In this document: positions 19,665 to 30,589 of the stretch, piece after piece | How positions within the stretch are numbered: position 1 is the stretch's first letter | How the letters are laid out: the number at the start of each line of letters is the position of its first letter | DNA from: Spiroplasma endosymbiont of Asaphidion curtum | GTDB taxonomy: Bacteria > Bacillota_I > Bacilli_A > Mycoplasmatales > Nriv7 | DNA length: 64,000 nucleotides | Assembly: GCF_964031085.1 (NCBI RefSeq) | Contig: NZ_OZ035001.1 | Location: forward strand, 868,001 to 932,000 | Direction of reading: 5' to 3' | Program-made: the position numbers and the translations under genes | The notes under the pieces: model-generated | Databases searched by the model: none | Told to the model about the DNA's origin: nothing | Seen by the model: the letters and a program-made list of their open reading frames with translations, nothing else

Positions 19665-20104
19665 AGACTTCTTGCATTACTTGCTGAATTATACTTGTAA
19701 GTACAAGTAAATAAAATTGCAAAAAATCTCATATAAAAATTTCATGATGCTAAGTTTATTTTAGAAAAAACAAAGCAAGGAGTTTTTATATGGGTTACAA
19801 ACATCTTGGCATATATGAAAGAATTTATATTGAGAATCAATTGAAGTTTAAAGTAAAAATTAGTGAAATAGCTAAAAATCTTAATCGAAGTATTAGTACT
19901 ATTATTCGAGAAGTCAATAGAAATAAAGATAGTAATCATTATTTTTCATTAATTGCACAAAATAAAGCAGAAAACAGAAAACAATCACATGTTTATTTTC
20001 ATAAGTTTAAAAATAGAGAATTAGTAAAATATGTACAACAAAAATTACTATTAGGTTGATCGCCTGAACAAATTTATGGCAGAATTAAAAATTTTCATAA
20101 AGAA
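19665..20104 (+). mobile_element. IS5-A tip followed by a truncated IS30
   Basis: 18 bases of IS5-A end (19665-19682) are followed by the 5' 422 bases of an IS30 (19683-20104). The transposase starts at 19790 and is lost after about residue 105. A second IS5-A end cuts the IS30 at 20105. Confidence 0.85.
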
Positions 20105-20105
20105 T

Positions 20106-20253
20106 AGACTTCTTGCATTACTTATTAAAATAATTACAAATTATTTGTAAATAAAAAATACTATATAGTAATTTCTAACTTTTATTAGGTTAATACTTAT
20201 GGATTTTATTAAATGTGTAAATTTTGACACAACAAAAAATTATTTTATTATTT
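20106..20253 (-). mobile_element. IS5-A 3' end fragment
   Basis: 148 bases of the non-coding 3' end of IS5-A up to the same ATTT position used by the IS30 at 2772. The remaining part of IS5-A is absent, so the piece arose by deletion or recombination at the IS30. Confidence 0.85.
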
Positions 20254-21335
20254 GCCAAATTGTAAAGTTAAGTGCAACTAAATTATTTTTCTAACCAAAT
20301 ATTCGATTGGTGAAAGATAATTTAGTATTTTTCTTGGTCTTTGGTTTAAAGACAATATAAATTTATGAACTGCATTTTTAGTAGTATTTGAAAAATTAAA
20401 TTTTTTAGGAAATTTTTCTCTAATTAAACCATTAGTATTTTCATTAGTACCTCTTTGTCAAGGCGAATACGCATTAGCAAAATAAATTTTCACATTTAAA
20501 TTTTTTTCAAGTTGTTGTCAATTAGAAAATTCTTTACCCCTATCAAATGTTATAGTCTTAACAAGATTATTTGGAAGAATTGATAAATAATGGCTAATGT
20601 TTTCGTTAACAACTTTAGTAGTTCTATTTTCAACTAACATTGCTAAAGTAAATCTTGATGTTCTTTCAACTAAAGTTATTAAACATGATTTACTTTTACC
20701 TCGTGATGATACTACAGTATCACCTTCTCAATGACCAACAGTTATACGATTATTAACATTAATATTTCGTTCTTTAATTGATTTACCATTAAATTTACCG
20801 CGATTTTCTTGAGATTTTCGTTTCTTACCTTTTCTTCTTAAATTTTTATTAGTAACTTTTTCAAGTAATCCAGAATAAATTCAATTGTAAATTGTTTTAA
20901 AACTAATAATTCATTCTTTATGAAAATTTTTAATTCTGCCATAAATTTGTTCAGGCGATCAACCTAATAGTAATTTTTGTTGTACATATTTTACTAATTC
21001 TCTATTTTTAAACTTATGAAAATAAACATGTGATTGTTTTCTGTTTTCTGCTTTATTTTGTGCAATTAATGAAAAATAATGATTACTATCTTTATTTCTA
21101 TTGACTTCTCGAATAATAGTACTAATACTTCGATTAAGATTTTTAGCTATTTCACTAATTTTTACTTTAAACTTCAATTGATTCTCAATATAAATTCTTT
21201 CATATATGCCAAGATGTTTGTAACCCATATAAAAACTCCTTGCTTTGTTTTTTCTAAAATAAACTTAGCATCATGAAATTTTTATATGAGATTTTTTGCA
21301 ATTTTATTTACTTGTACTTACAAGTATAATTCAGC
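20254..21335 (-). mobile_element. IS30-family element, full length
   Basis: 1082 bp, transposase 21228 to 20278, apparently intact. It lies in inverse orientation to the truncated IS30 at 19683, giving a long inverted repeat. The right flank AACTTAAAT does not duplicate the left flank. The promoter of the next gene begins 30-50 bases beyond it. Confidence 0.9.
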
Positions 21336-21384
21336 AACTTAAATAATATCTCCTTAATATTTAAGTAGACAAGCAAAACTAAGT

Positions 21385-21420
21385 TATGTGATACAATTAA
21401 AGAACATTACTCGAAAGGAG
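21385..21420 (+). promoter_or_regulatory. Putative promoter and RBS of the Cys-rich protein
   Basis: TGTGATACAAT resembles an extended -10 box, and GAAAGGAG ends at about 21419, six bases before the ATG. The -35 is unclear; TAGACA upstream is slightly too far away. Confidence 0.4.
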
Positions 21421-21425
21421 AAATA

Positions 21426-21581
21426 ATGACTGATAATTGTAAATTACGCTGTGTTGCCTGCCAATGTACTTGTCGTGCACCAGGAGCAGAACACCAAAGT
21501 AATAATATAAATAACTGTAGTGACTGTCCTACTTGTAAACCAGAAGACAATCACGAAAGAAAACCGCCCCGTAAATTTTAA
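21426..21581 (+). CDS. 51-residue cysteine-rich protein
   Basis: Starts MTDNCKLRCVACQCTCRAP, continues NNCSDCPTCKPEDN and ends in a basic tail ERKPPRKF. It has eight cysteines at residues 5, 9, 12, 14, 16, 31, 34 and 37, an extreme density in a protein of this size. The spacing CxxCxCxC and CxxCxxC recalls metallothioneins or small zinc or iron-sulfur proteins, but I do not recognise a family. It has its own GGAG ribosome binding site and its own terminator. A MarR-type regulator lies 130 bases downstream on the same strand. A metal-storage or redox role is plausible but inferred. Confidence 0.7.
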   Translation: MTDNCKLRCVACQCTCRAPGAEHQSNNINNCSDCPTCKPEDNHERKPPRKF

Positions 21582-21583
21582 AA

Positions 21584-21613
21584 AATGAACCTAATGAAGG
21601 TTCATTTTTTTTA
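21584..21613 (+). terminator. Terminator of the Cys-rich protein gene
   Basis: TGAACCTAATGAAGGTTCA hairpin followed by eight T, starting right after the stop codon. Confidence 0.85.
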
Positions 21614-21714
21614 TTAGACTATTTAAGATATAATTAAAATATATTTGAATTATTTTGATAATTTATTATATAATTATGCTATGAAGAGAAAACAACAAGA
21701 AGGTGGTCTAATGA

Positions 21715-22173
21715 ATGACAATGACAAATCATCTAACTCTATTATATAAAATCTCGCAACTTAAAGAAAAGTTATACATTGACTTATTAAGAAAATTAGA
21801 AATTAAAAATCTAATGCCAGTACATATAAATATTTTATTAGTAATTGATAAGATTAAAGATAAACCCATTATTGTTAATGTTGCAAAAGAACTTTGCAAA
21901 TCCAAAGCTGATACATCAGCCGTGATATCAACATTAGTTAAAAAGGAATATATTACTTGTAAAGTTCTTGCGAGTGACCGTCGTTCAAAATTATTAACTT
22001 TAACTCCTAAAGGACAAGAAATTATTAAAAAGGCAGCATTAATAAAAGAACAAATTGATAATATTTTGTTAAATAAATTAAATAATGTTGAAAAAAATAT
22101 GCTTCATTCTTATTTATTAACCGCAGGAAACAATTTAGAAGCAGCTTTAAAATCTGACTCTTCATTAGTTTAA
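21715..22173 (+). CDS. MarR-family transcriptional regulator
   Basis: 152 residues, typical MarR size. N-terminal helices (LLYKISQLKEKLYIDLLRK) would form the dimer interface. The winged helix-turn-helix spans about residues 35-110, with the recognition part AKELCKSKADTSAVISTLVK, the wing ASDRRSKLLTLTPKG, and C-terminal helices returning to the dimer. The start at 21715 is eight bases after AAGGTGG; ATGs at 21681 and 21711 are in another frame that closes quickly. The effector is unknown. Its neighbour, the Cys-rich protein, is one possible target. Confidence 0.85.
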   Translation: MTMTNHLTLLYKISQLKEKLYIDLLRKLEIKNLMPVHINILLVIDKIKDKPIIVNVAKELCKSKADTSAVISTLVKKEYITCKVLASDRRSKLLTLTPKGQEIIKKAALIKEQIDNILLNKLNNVEKNMLHSYLLTAGNNLEAALKSDSSLV

Positions 22174-22187
22174 AGTTAACAATATAT

Positions 22188-22219
22188 AAAATTCCTTGTA
22201 ATTTTACAAGGAATTTTTT
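22188..22219. terminator. Terminator between marR and the AKR pseudogene
   Basis: AAATTCCTTGTAATTTTACAAGGAATTTTTT is a 12-bp stem with a T-run. It serves the plus-strand regulator and probably also the convergent aldo/keto reductase gene. Confidence 0.85.
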
Positions 22220-22762
22220 CTAATTTCTAAAATCAAAATTATTAGGAGCAGAACCTTTTCGTGATTGTGGTAAACTATCAATTCACTTCATATGTTCATC
22301 ACTAATTTTAAAATCATCAATCGCACTATTTTCAATAATCCGCGTCTTATGCATTGACTTTGGAATTATTAAACTTTGATGTTGATAAGCTCATCGTAAA
22401 AATAATTGTTGAATTGTTTTATTATATTCATGAGCAATCTGTTCACAACTTTCTGGTAAAAAATCATGATATTTCATTGTCCCTCAACCAATAGTTACAA
22501 TATTATTTTTTTGATGATATGCTCTTAATTCCGTTTGATTTAATCCTGGATGAAACTCAATTTGATTAGCAACTGGTAACTCTTTAGCATCTTGTTTTAA
22601 CTGTTCTAAATGTTCAATAGACTTCTTGCATTACTTATTAAAATAATTACAAATTATTTGTAAATAAAAAATACTATATAGTAATTTCTAACTTTTATTA
22701 GGTTAATACTTATGGATTTTATTAAATGTGTAAATTTTGACACAACAAAAAATTATTTTATT

Positions 22763-23846
22763 AGACTTCTTGCATTACTTATTAAAATAATTACAAATTA
22801 TTTGTAAATAAAAAATACTATATAGTAATTTCTAACTTTTATTAGGTTAATACTTATGGATTTTATTAAATGTGTAAATTTTGACACAACAAAAAATTAT
22901 TTTATTATTTAAATTTAATTTTAAATAAATATTTTATGTTATCTATAATTGCAAATTATAAATTGAAGCAATTAAATTAAATCTTAAACTAAATCGTTTT
23001 CTACGATTACGATATTTTTCAGTAATAATTTTAAATTTTTTAAGAATAGCAAAAATATTTTCAATAATAATTCTCATTTTTGAAATTAATTTATTATTAT
23101 GTTTTTGTTCTTTATTTAAAGGGTTTTTCTTTGTTTTTTTCTTAGGTATTAGAACATTACTATGAATTTTTTGTATTCCTTGATAACCATTATCAACTAT
23201 TAATTTAGTATTTTTTAAAATTGGGATTTTTGATTCTTTAAATAAACAAAAATCATGCTTTTTACCGAGAGAAAAATTTGTTGCAATAATTATTTTGCTT
23301 TCTTTTTCAATAATTACTTGTGTTTTAATAGTGTGTTTTTTCTTTTTTCCTGAATAAGATTGTTTTTGTCTTTTTTTGGGCGTTGAATGGGTGTTTCTGT
23401 AGCATCAATAATAATTGTTTTATCATTAAAATAATCATTTATTAATGCTTTTTTACCAGCAAGTTGTTGAAAATCAGGATGTTTGATTAAAATATCTTCA
23501 ATTCACTTGATATTTCGATAACAACTAGCTTCACTAATATCAAAACTTTTACCAAGATGAAAATAAGTACGATATTCTCGTCAATATGATAAAGTCATCA
23601 ATAATCTATTTTCTAATGATAATTTATTATTTTTACCACCTCTTTTAAACTTTTTTAACTCAGCTTCTTTTAAAATATTTAACATTTTATTAAAAGTACT
23701 TTGCTTTATTCCAGTTAATCGTAATAATTCTTTATCATTAATAAAATTAAATTTATCAAATTTCATAATCTTAAATTCCTTATAATTTCTATTTTAAATA
23801 TATTTTATAGGAATTTTGTTTAATAAATAAGTAATGCAAGAAGTCT
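22763..23846 (-). mobile_element. IS5-A inner copy, full length
   Basis: 1084 bp, transposase first frame from 23766. It is inserted in the 3' tail of the outer IS5-A with ATT on both sides, and both copies point the same way. Confidence 0.92.
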
Positions 23847-24767
23847 ATTATTTAAATTTAATTTTAAATAAATATTTTATGTTATCTATAATTGCAAATT
23901 ATAAATTGAAGCAATTAAATTAAATCTTAAACTAAATCGTTTTCTACGATTACGATATTTTTCAGTAATAATTTTAAATTTTTTAAGAATAGCAAAAATA
24001 TTTTCAATAATAATTCTCATTTTTGAAATTAATTTATTATTATGTTTTTGTTCTTTATTTAAAGGGTTTTTCTTTGTTTTTTTCTTAGGTATTAGAACAT
24101 TACTATGAATTTTTTGTATTCCTTGATAACCATTATCAACTATTAATTTAGTATTTTTTAAAATTGGGATTTTTGATTCTTTAAATAAACAAAAATCATG
24201 CTTTTTACCGAGAAAAAAATTTGTTGCAATAATTATTTTGCTTTCTTTTTCAATAATTACTTGTGTTTTAATAGTGTGTTTTTTCTTTTTTCCTGAATAA
24301 GATTGTTTTTGTCTTTTTTTGGGCGTTGAATGGGTGTTTCTGTAGCATCAATAATAATTGTTTTATCATTAAAATAATCATTTATTAATGCTTTTTTACC
24401 AGCAAGTTGTTGAAAATCAGGATGTTTGATTAAAATATCTTCAATTCACTTGATATTTCGATAACAACTAGCTTCACTAATATCAAAACTTTTACCAAGA
24501 TGAAAATAAGTACGATATTCTCGTCAATATGATAAAGTCATCAATAATCTATTTTTTAATGATAATTTATTATTTTTGCCACCTCTTTTAAACTTTTTTA
24601 ACTCAGCTTCTTTTAAAATATTTAACATTTTATTAAAAGTACTTTGCTTTATTCCAGTTAATCGTAATAATTCTTTATCATTAATAAAATTAAATTTATC
24701 AAATTTCATAATCTTAAATTCCTTATAATTTCTATTTTAAATATATTTTATAGGAATTTTGTTTAAT

Positions 24768-25849
24768 GCTGAATTATACTTGTAAGTGCAAGTAAATAAA
24801 ATTGCAAAAAATCTCATATAAAAATTTCATGATGCTAAGTTTATTTTAGAAAAAACAAAGCAAGGAGTTTTTATATGGGTTACAAACATCTTGGCATATA
24901 TGAAAGAATTTATATTGAGAATCAATTGAAGTTTAAAGTAAAAATTAGTGAAATAGCTAAAAATCTTAATCGAAGTATTAGTACTATTATTCGAGAAGTC
25001 AATAGAAATAAAGATAGTAATCATTATTTTTCATTAATTGCACAAAATAAAGCAGAAAACAGAAAACAATCACATGTTTATTTTCATAAGTTTAAAAATA
25101 GAGAATTAGTAAAATATGTACAACAAAAATTACTATTAGGTTGATCGCCTGAACAAATTTATGGCAGAATTAAAAATTTTCATAAAGAATGAATTATTAG
25201 TTTTAAAACAATTTACAATTGAATTTATTCTGGATTACTTGAAAAAGTTACTAATAAAAATTTAAGAAGAAAAGGTAAGAAACGAAAATCTCAAGAAAAT
25301 CGCGGTAAATTTAATGGTAAATCAATTAAAGAACGAAATATTAATGTTAATAATCGTATAACTGTTGGTCATTGAGAAGGTGATACTGTAGTATCATCAC
25401 GAGGTAAAAGTAAATCATGTTTAATAACTTTAGTTGAAAGAACATCAAGATTTACTTTAGCAATGTTAGTTGAAAATAGAACTACTAAAGTTGTTAACGA
25501 AAACATTAGCCATTATTTATCAATTCTTCCAAATAATCTTGTTAAGACTATAACATTTGATAGGGGTAAAGAATTTTCTAATTGACAACAACTTGAAAAA
25601 AATTTAAATGTGAAAATTTATTTTGCTAATGCGTATTCGCCTTGACAAAGAGGTACTAATGAAAATACTAATGGTTTAATTAGAGAAAAATTTCCTAAAA
25701 AATTTAATTTTTCAAATACTACTAAAAATGCAGTTCATAAATTTATATTGTCTTTAAACCAAAGACCAAGAAAAATACTAAATTATCTTTCACCAATCGA
25801 ATATTTGGTTAGAAAAATAATTTAGTTGCACTTAACTTTACAATTTGGC
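24768..25849 (+). mobile_element. IS30-family element, full length
   Basis: 1082 bp with transposase 24875-25825, apparently intact. The target duplication is TAAT, 22 bases from the end of the outer IS5-A. Confidence 0.92.
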
Positions 25850-26038
25850 TAATAAATAAGTAATGCAAGAAGTCTAATATTCAAATTAAGTATATATTTC
25901 TTCTAATACTTCTCAAGCAATTTTGCGATTATTTCATGGTCAATGCATTAAAAATAAATCAACAAATTCCAAACCTAATTTTTCTAACGAGTTATCAATC
26001 TCTTGTAAATACTGTTCTTTTGTTAATTCATTACCTCA

Positions 26039-26179
<141 letters not shown>

Positions 26180-26329
26180 TTACCTAATTCATTATTTTCA
26201 ATTTTATATGTTCCAAAACCCATAATTGGCATCATAATACCATTATGTAATTTAACTTTTTCATCTAAAATAGTACTTTTTTTCATAAAAAACCCCTTTA
26301 TAAACATTTATTTACTATATTTCATTTTA

Positions 26330-26419
26330 TGGCGGAGAGTACGGGATTCGAACCCATGGAATCCTTTCGGATTCATCATCTTTCCAAGATGACTGTTTAA
26401 ACCGCTCACACAACTCTCA
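26330..26419 (-). tRNA. tRNA-Ser (GGA)
   Basis: 90 bases including encoded CCA. The anticodon loop CTTGGAAAG gives GGA, a long variable arm (GATGAATCCGAAAGGATTCCA) marks a class II tRNA, and GGTTCGAATCC is the T loop. The acceptor pair 1-72 appears to be T against C, so the first pair may be open. It lies two bases after tRNA-Thr and is probably co-transcribed with it. Confidence 0.9.
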
Positions 26420-26421
26420 GA

Positions 26422-26497
26422 TGGTGCTGGTTAAGAGAATTGAACTCTTGACCTCACCCTTACCATGGGTGTGCTCTACCGACTGAGCTAAACTAGC
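26422..26497 (-). tRNA. tRNA-Thr (GGT)
   Basis: 76 bases, cloverleaf complete: acceptor GCTAGTT/AACCAGC, D loop AGCTCAGTCGGTAGAGC, anticodon loop ATGGTAA (GGT), T loop GTTCAATTC, CCA encoded. Confidence 0.95.
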
Positions 26498-26516
26498 AAT
26501 TGATATTTCCTTCTCC

Positions 26517-26522
26517 ATTATA
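26517..26522 (-). promoter_or_regulatory. -10 box of the tRNA-Thr/tRNA-Ser operon
   Basis: TATAAT on the minus strand, about 20 bases before tRNA-Thr. The expected -35 position falls at about 26540, inside the IS5-A end, so that insertion may have replaced the original upstream element. Confidence 0.55.
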
Positions 26523-26538
26523 ACTTGTTTTCAATATT

Positions 26539-27622
26539 AGACTTCTTGCATTACTTATTTATTAAACAAAATTCCTATAAAATATATTTAAAATAGAAAT
26601 TATAAGGAATTTAAGATTATGAAATTTGATAAATTTAATTTTATTAATGATAAAGAATTATTACGATTAACTGGAATAAAGCAAAGTACTTTTAATAAAA
26701 TGTTAAATATTTTAAAAGAAGCTGAGTTAAAAAAGTTTAAAAGAGGTGGTAAAAATAATAAATTATCATTAGAAAATAGATTATTGATGATTTTATCATA
26801 TTGACGAGAATATCGTACTTATTTTCATCTTGGTAAAAGTTTTGATATTAGTGAAGCTAGTTGTTATCGAAATATCAAGTGAATTGAAGATATTTTAATC
26901 AAACATCCTGATTTTCAACAACTTGCTGGTAAAAAAGCATTAATAAATGATTATTTTAATGATAAAACAATTATTATTGATGCTACAGAAACACCCATTC
27001 AACGCCCAAAAAAAGACAAAAACAATCTTATTCAGGAAAAAAGAAAAAACACACTATTAAAACACAAGTAATTATTGAAAAAGAAAGCAAAATAATTATT
27101 GCAACAAATTTTTCTCTCGGTAAAAAGCATGATTTTTGTTTATTTAAAGAATCAAAAATCTCAATTTTAAAAAATACTAAATTAATAGTTGATAATGGTT
27201 ATCAAGGAATACAAAAAATTCATAGTAATGTTCTAATACCTAAGAAAAAAACAAAGAAAAACCCTTTAAATAAAGAACAAAAACATAATAATAAATTAAT
27301 TTCAAAAATGAGAATTATTATTGAAAATATTTTTGCTATTCTTAAAAAATTTAAAATTATTACTGAAAAATATCGTAATCGTAGAAAACGATTTAGTTTA
27401 AGATTTAATTTAATTGCTTCAATTTATAATTTGCAATTATAGATAACATAAAATATTTATTTAAAATTAAATTTAAATAATAAAATAATTTTTTGTTGTG
27501 TCAAAATTTACACATTTAATAAAATCCATAAGTATTAACCTAATAAAAGTTAGAAATTACTATATAGTAATTTTTATTTACAAATAATTTGTAATTATTT
27601 TAATAAGTAATGCAAGAAGTCT
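26539..27622 (+). mobile_element. IS5-A, full length
   Basis: 1084 bp between ATT duplications, between hemW-like and the tRNA operon. First frame from 26619; the A7 slip site is present. It has small differences from the other copies (ILSY instead of TLSY at the end of the N-terminal segment). Confidence 0.92.
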
Positions 27623-27623
27623 A

Positions 27624-28652
27624 TTAAATAAATGATAATAAAATATCATCTAAATTTTCTCATTTATCTTGATCACAAAAAAGAAAATTATTTTTAATAT
27701 TTAGCTTCTTTTTTGTAATCAGTTTATTAATCTCATTTTTAAAATATTTATAAGCTACTTTATTTTGCTTTGCTCTCAAATTAACGCCTTCAAGTAGTCC
27801 TAATCCCATAATAAAAATTTGTGCATAATATTCCTGTTTTGTAATTTTAGTAATTGTTTGTCGCCATAATGGATATTCATTAGTATTTTGGAAGATAACT
27901 ATTTGTGAATTTTTATGAAAAGAACTAGAACCCATACCAACACCTAAATAATTCTGTAAAGTTCAATAACTATATTGATGTTGTGATTTAATGCCTTTAT
28001 TAGTAATAAAATTATTTTTTTCATATGGTAAATAACCATTTTCTTTTAAAATATTTTTCAATCATTGATATGTAATTACAACACAATTATTATCATCTTC
28101 ATAATAACTAATATGATCAACAGGTAATTTTCTTAAAATATTTAAATCATTTTGAATAACACATTTAGAATATCCTTTTAAATTAAAAAATAAATCAATT
28201 GCTTGATTTTTAAAACCATTAGTTAATGCTTTATTAATTTGATTAGCATAATTAATATTATCACAATAATTTTTTTGTAAAAATACAGCCCTACTAAATG
28301 AAATTACTTTTCATATTAAACGATTAACACCATAACTATTTCATAACAAAAATAATTCATCAGTATCATTACAATGTAATTCTAAATTATATTCAATAAT
28401 ATTACTTGCTAATGGTTGTAATATGTTTAAAATTCGCTTTCATTGTTCAAAATCAAGGTCACGAGAACAATTAACAGCAATATATACTGTTTGTAACTGT
28501 TGTAAATTTTCTTGCTCACGAATTATTTCTTGTTCAATATTATCAATAATAATATTGAAATCTTGTTTAACAATTAATTTTTGATTAATAGTTTGCAATT
28601 GATAATTTCTATCATTTTTAATAAAAAGATTTACAAATAAATGAAAATACAT
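27624..28652 (-). CDS. HemW-like protein lacking radical-SAM motifs
   Basis: 342 residues in one open frame. The middle and C-terminal parts follow HemW: SYGVNRLIWKVISFSR, GFKNQAIDLFFNLKGYS, LPVDHISYYE and YLGVGMGSSSF. HemW is a radical-SAM heme chaperone related to coproporphyrinogen dehydrogenase. The [4Fe-4S] motif CxxxCxxC should be near residue 10, but here the N terminus reads MYFHLFVNLFIKNDRNY with no cysteine, and the SAM-binding GGGTP is replaced by VNCSR. The ATG lies one base after the stop of the membrane-protein gene. Either a retained non-catalytic homologue or an early pseudogene. Confidence 0.7.
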
Positions 28653-28653
28653 T

Positions 28654-29892
28654 TTAACTTGAAGTAACCTTAATTTTTTTTCTTCGTAATAATCAAATCG
28701 GAATCGCAATAACAAAAAATATAATCGCAATAATTGTTAATCAAATTCATAAACAGCGACGATTTATTGCTCGCTTTAATTCATACATTTCATATGGATT
28801 AATAATTTCATAACCATAAAAACCAATAATATTAGCTTTTCTTTTACGAACAAAAATAATATTTAATACTTGTAAAAAAAACAAGGCAAATAATATTCCT
28901 GTTAAAATAATAATTTCTGTTGTTAAATCTCTAATCGTCATATCTAAAATTAAAAAACCAAAAATTTTTGGTTGGATTGCTCCTGATAATCCATAAAGAA
29001 TAGCAATGACCATAGCACCAATAATATACAAAGGAAAAGCTACTCAATTAATAATAATACTACGAATATGCATTTTTCGATAATTAGCGATAATAAAATT
29101 AGGAATAACATTATTTCCTAATTTAGCTTTTTTTAAATATCCTTCCACTTCTTTTTTAATTTTAATTCAATCAAACAAAGAAATAAAAAATAAACCTAAT
29201 GACACAATACATAACGGTATCATTAAAGTTGGATGAGGAATTAAATTTTCATTGTCAATAACAATATTTTGGTGCTTTAAAAATCATAAAATTAATGGTA
29301 TTGAAGAAGAGATTATTCCTAAAAAACCAATAATCATTGTTAAAACCAAACGATATTTTTCACTACGAACCTCATTAGCAATTTCCTTAGGAATAGTTTT
29401 TAAACTTAACGAACGATAAGATAATTCTTGTGCTTCTGGTTCATTATAAGATAAATATGGTTCTTGATATGATTTTTGATATAATGTTGGACTATAATCA
29501 TTATGATTATCTTCTAAAAAATCATTAGGTGATGAATCTAAGATTGGTTGTTGTGGATATTGATAAGAGGTTATTGTTGTCGCATTTTGTTGGTATGGTT
29601 TGCCACCAAATTCACGACTATAATCATTTTTAGGGGTATAAATTCTTGCTTTTGGTAAATTATAATTTTCTTCATAATATGATGTTGACTCTTTAATACC
29701 AGAATTAAAATATTTTTTATCATCAACTGTAAATTCATAACGATTAATTACTCGGGGAATATCACTTTGCTTTTGTTTTCTTTCATAAGGAAAATATGGA
29801 TCAAGTTGCTCTGCCTTTAATTTATTATCATTAAGTCGCTTTTGTTCTACTTTATTAAAAAACTTATCCCTTATTTTTTCTTTTCATGACAT
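28654..29892 (-). CDS. Multi-pass membrane protein with long cytoplasmic N terminus
   Basis: 412 residues. The first 140 are hydrophilic and rich in Tyr, Pro and Gln. Membrane helices follow: LVLTMIIGFLGIISSSIPLI, LMIPLCIVSLGLFFISLF, a further pair around FPLYIIGAMVIAILYGLSG and IIILTGILFALFFLQV, and a last one near LTIIAIIFFVIAIPIW. It resembles the poorly known membrane proteins common in Mollicutes; I cannot name a function. It is followed directly by the HemW-like gene and preceded by a small membrane protein, all on the minus strand and probably co-transcribed. Confidence 0.65.
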
Positions 29893-29920
29893 ATCTATTG
29901 CCTACCTTATAAAAATATAA

Positions 29921-30175
29921 CTATTTATTTTTTAATGCTTGCCCCATTTTAATTATTTCTGATTCAATATTATAAATTAATTTTTCATTTTTAAACTTTT
30001 CTCAAGATGAATTTTTAATATTACGATTGCGATAACTAATAACTAATAAAATCGCACTAATAATTGCAATAAATCCTATCCCAATAATAATACAAGATAT
30101 AATTAAATGTTGAATTAATAAATTTTGACCTAAAATATTAATATAATCTTTTTCACTACTTAGAAATAATTGCAA
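29921..30175 (-). CDS. Small single-helix membrane protein, 84 residues
   Basis: Start TTG at 30175, eight bases after AAGAAGG; no ATG is available. One membrane helix (IISCIIIGIGFIAIISAILL) is followed by a basic stop-transfer (SYRNRNIKNSSW) and a short cytoplasmic tail. It lies 28 bases upstream of the 412-residue membrane protein. Function unknown. Confidence 0.6.
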
Positions 30176-30589
30176 AATAATTACCTTCTTTTATTATCTT
30201 TAAATTACATAATAATTATATCGTAATCATTACATTTTTTAAATAATTAATAATTTTATCCAAAATGATTTATATATAATTTTTAATATGATAATTGAAT
30301 TTTTCAACTTGTGATTTACTATTTGCAATTGTATAAACTAATGTTCCATCTCTTCCTGTTCAAGAAAAATCACAACCAACAGTTTTTAAATTAGTTATTA
30401 CTTCTGCTGTTGGATAAATATGTTTTTCATTACCAACATATTTTATTCCATAAGTTCTAGGATCAACACCTGAAGCAAAGCAAGTTTTAGGTTTAATTTT
30501 ATTTAAAAATGACAATGAACTTGATGTTTTACTACCATGATAGGGTACTTGTAAAAAATTAACTTCTGGAAGTAAATTCTTTTTTAATT

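Larger units (their letters stand above)
22619..25875 (-). mobile_element. IS5-A carrying both a second IS5-A and an IS30
   Basis: The outer copy is flanked by AAT on both sides and consists of 22619-22762, 23850-24767 and 25854-25875. It is split by an inner IS5-A (ATT duplication) and an IS30 near the transposase-proximal end (TAAT duplication). The outer transposase begins at 24709 and its coding region is uninterrupted. Confidence 0.9.

Noticed and set aside
21681-21752. ATGs at 21681 and 21711 as starts of the MarR gene or a leader peptide
   Set aside because: They are in another frame that closes quickly; 21715 has the better spacing to AAGGTGG. A regulatory leader cannot be excluded.
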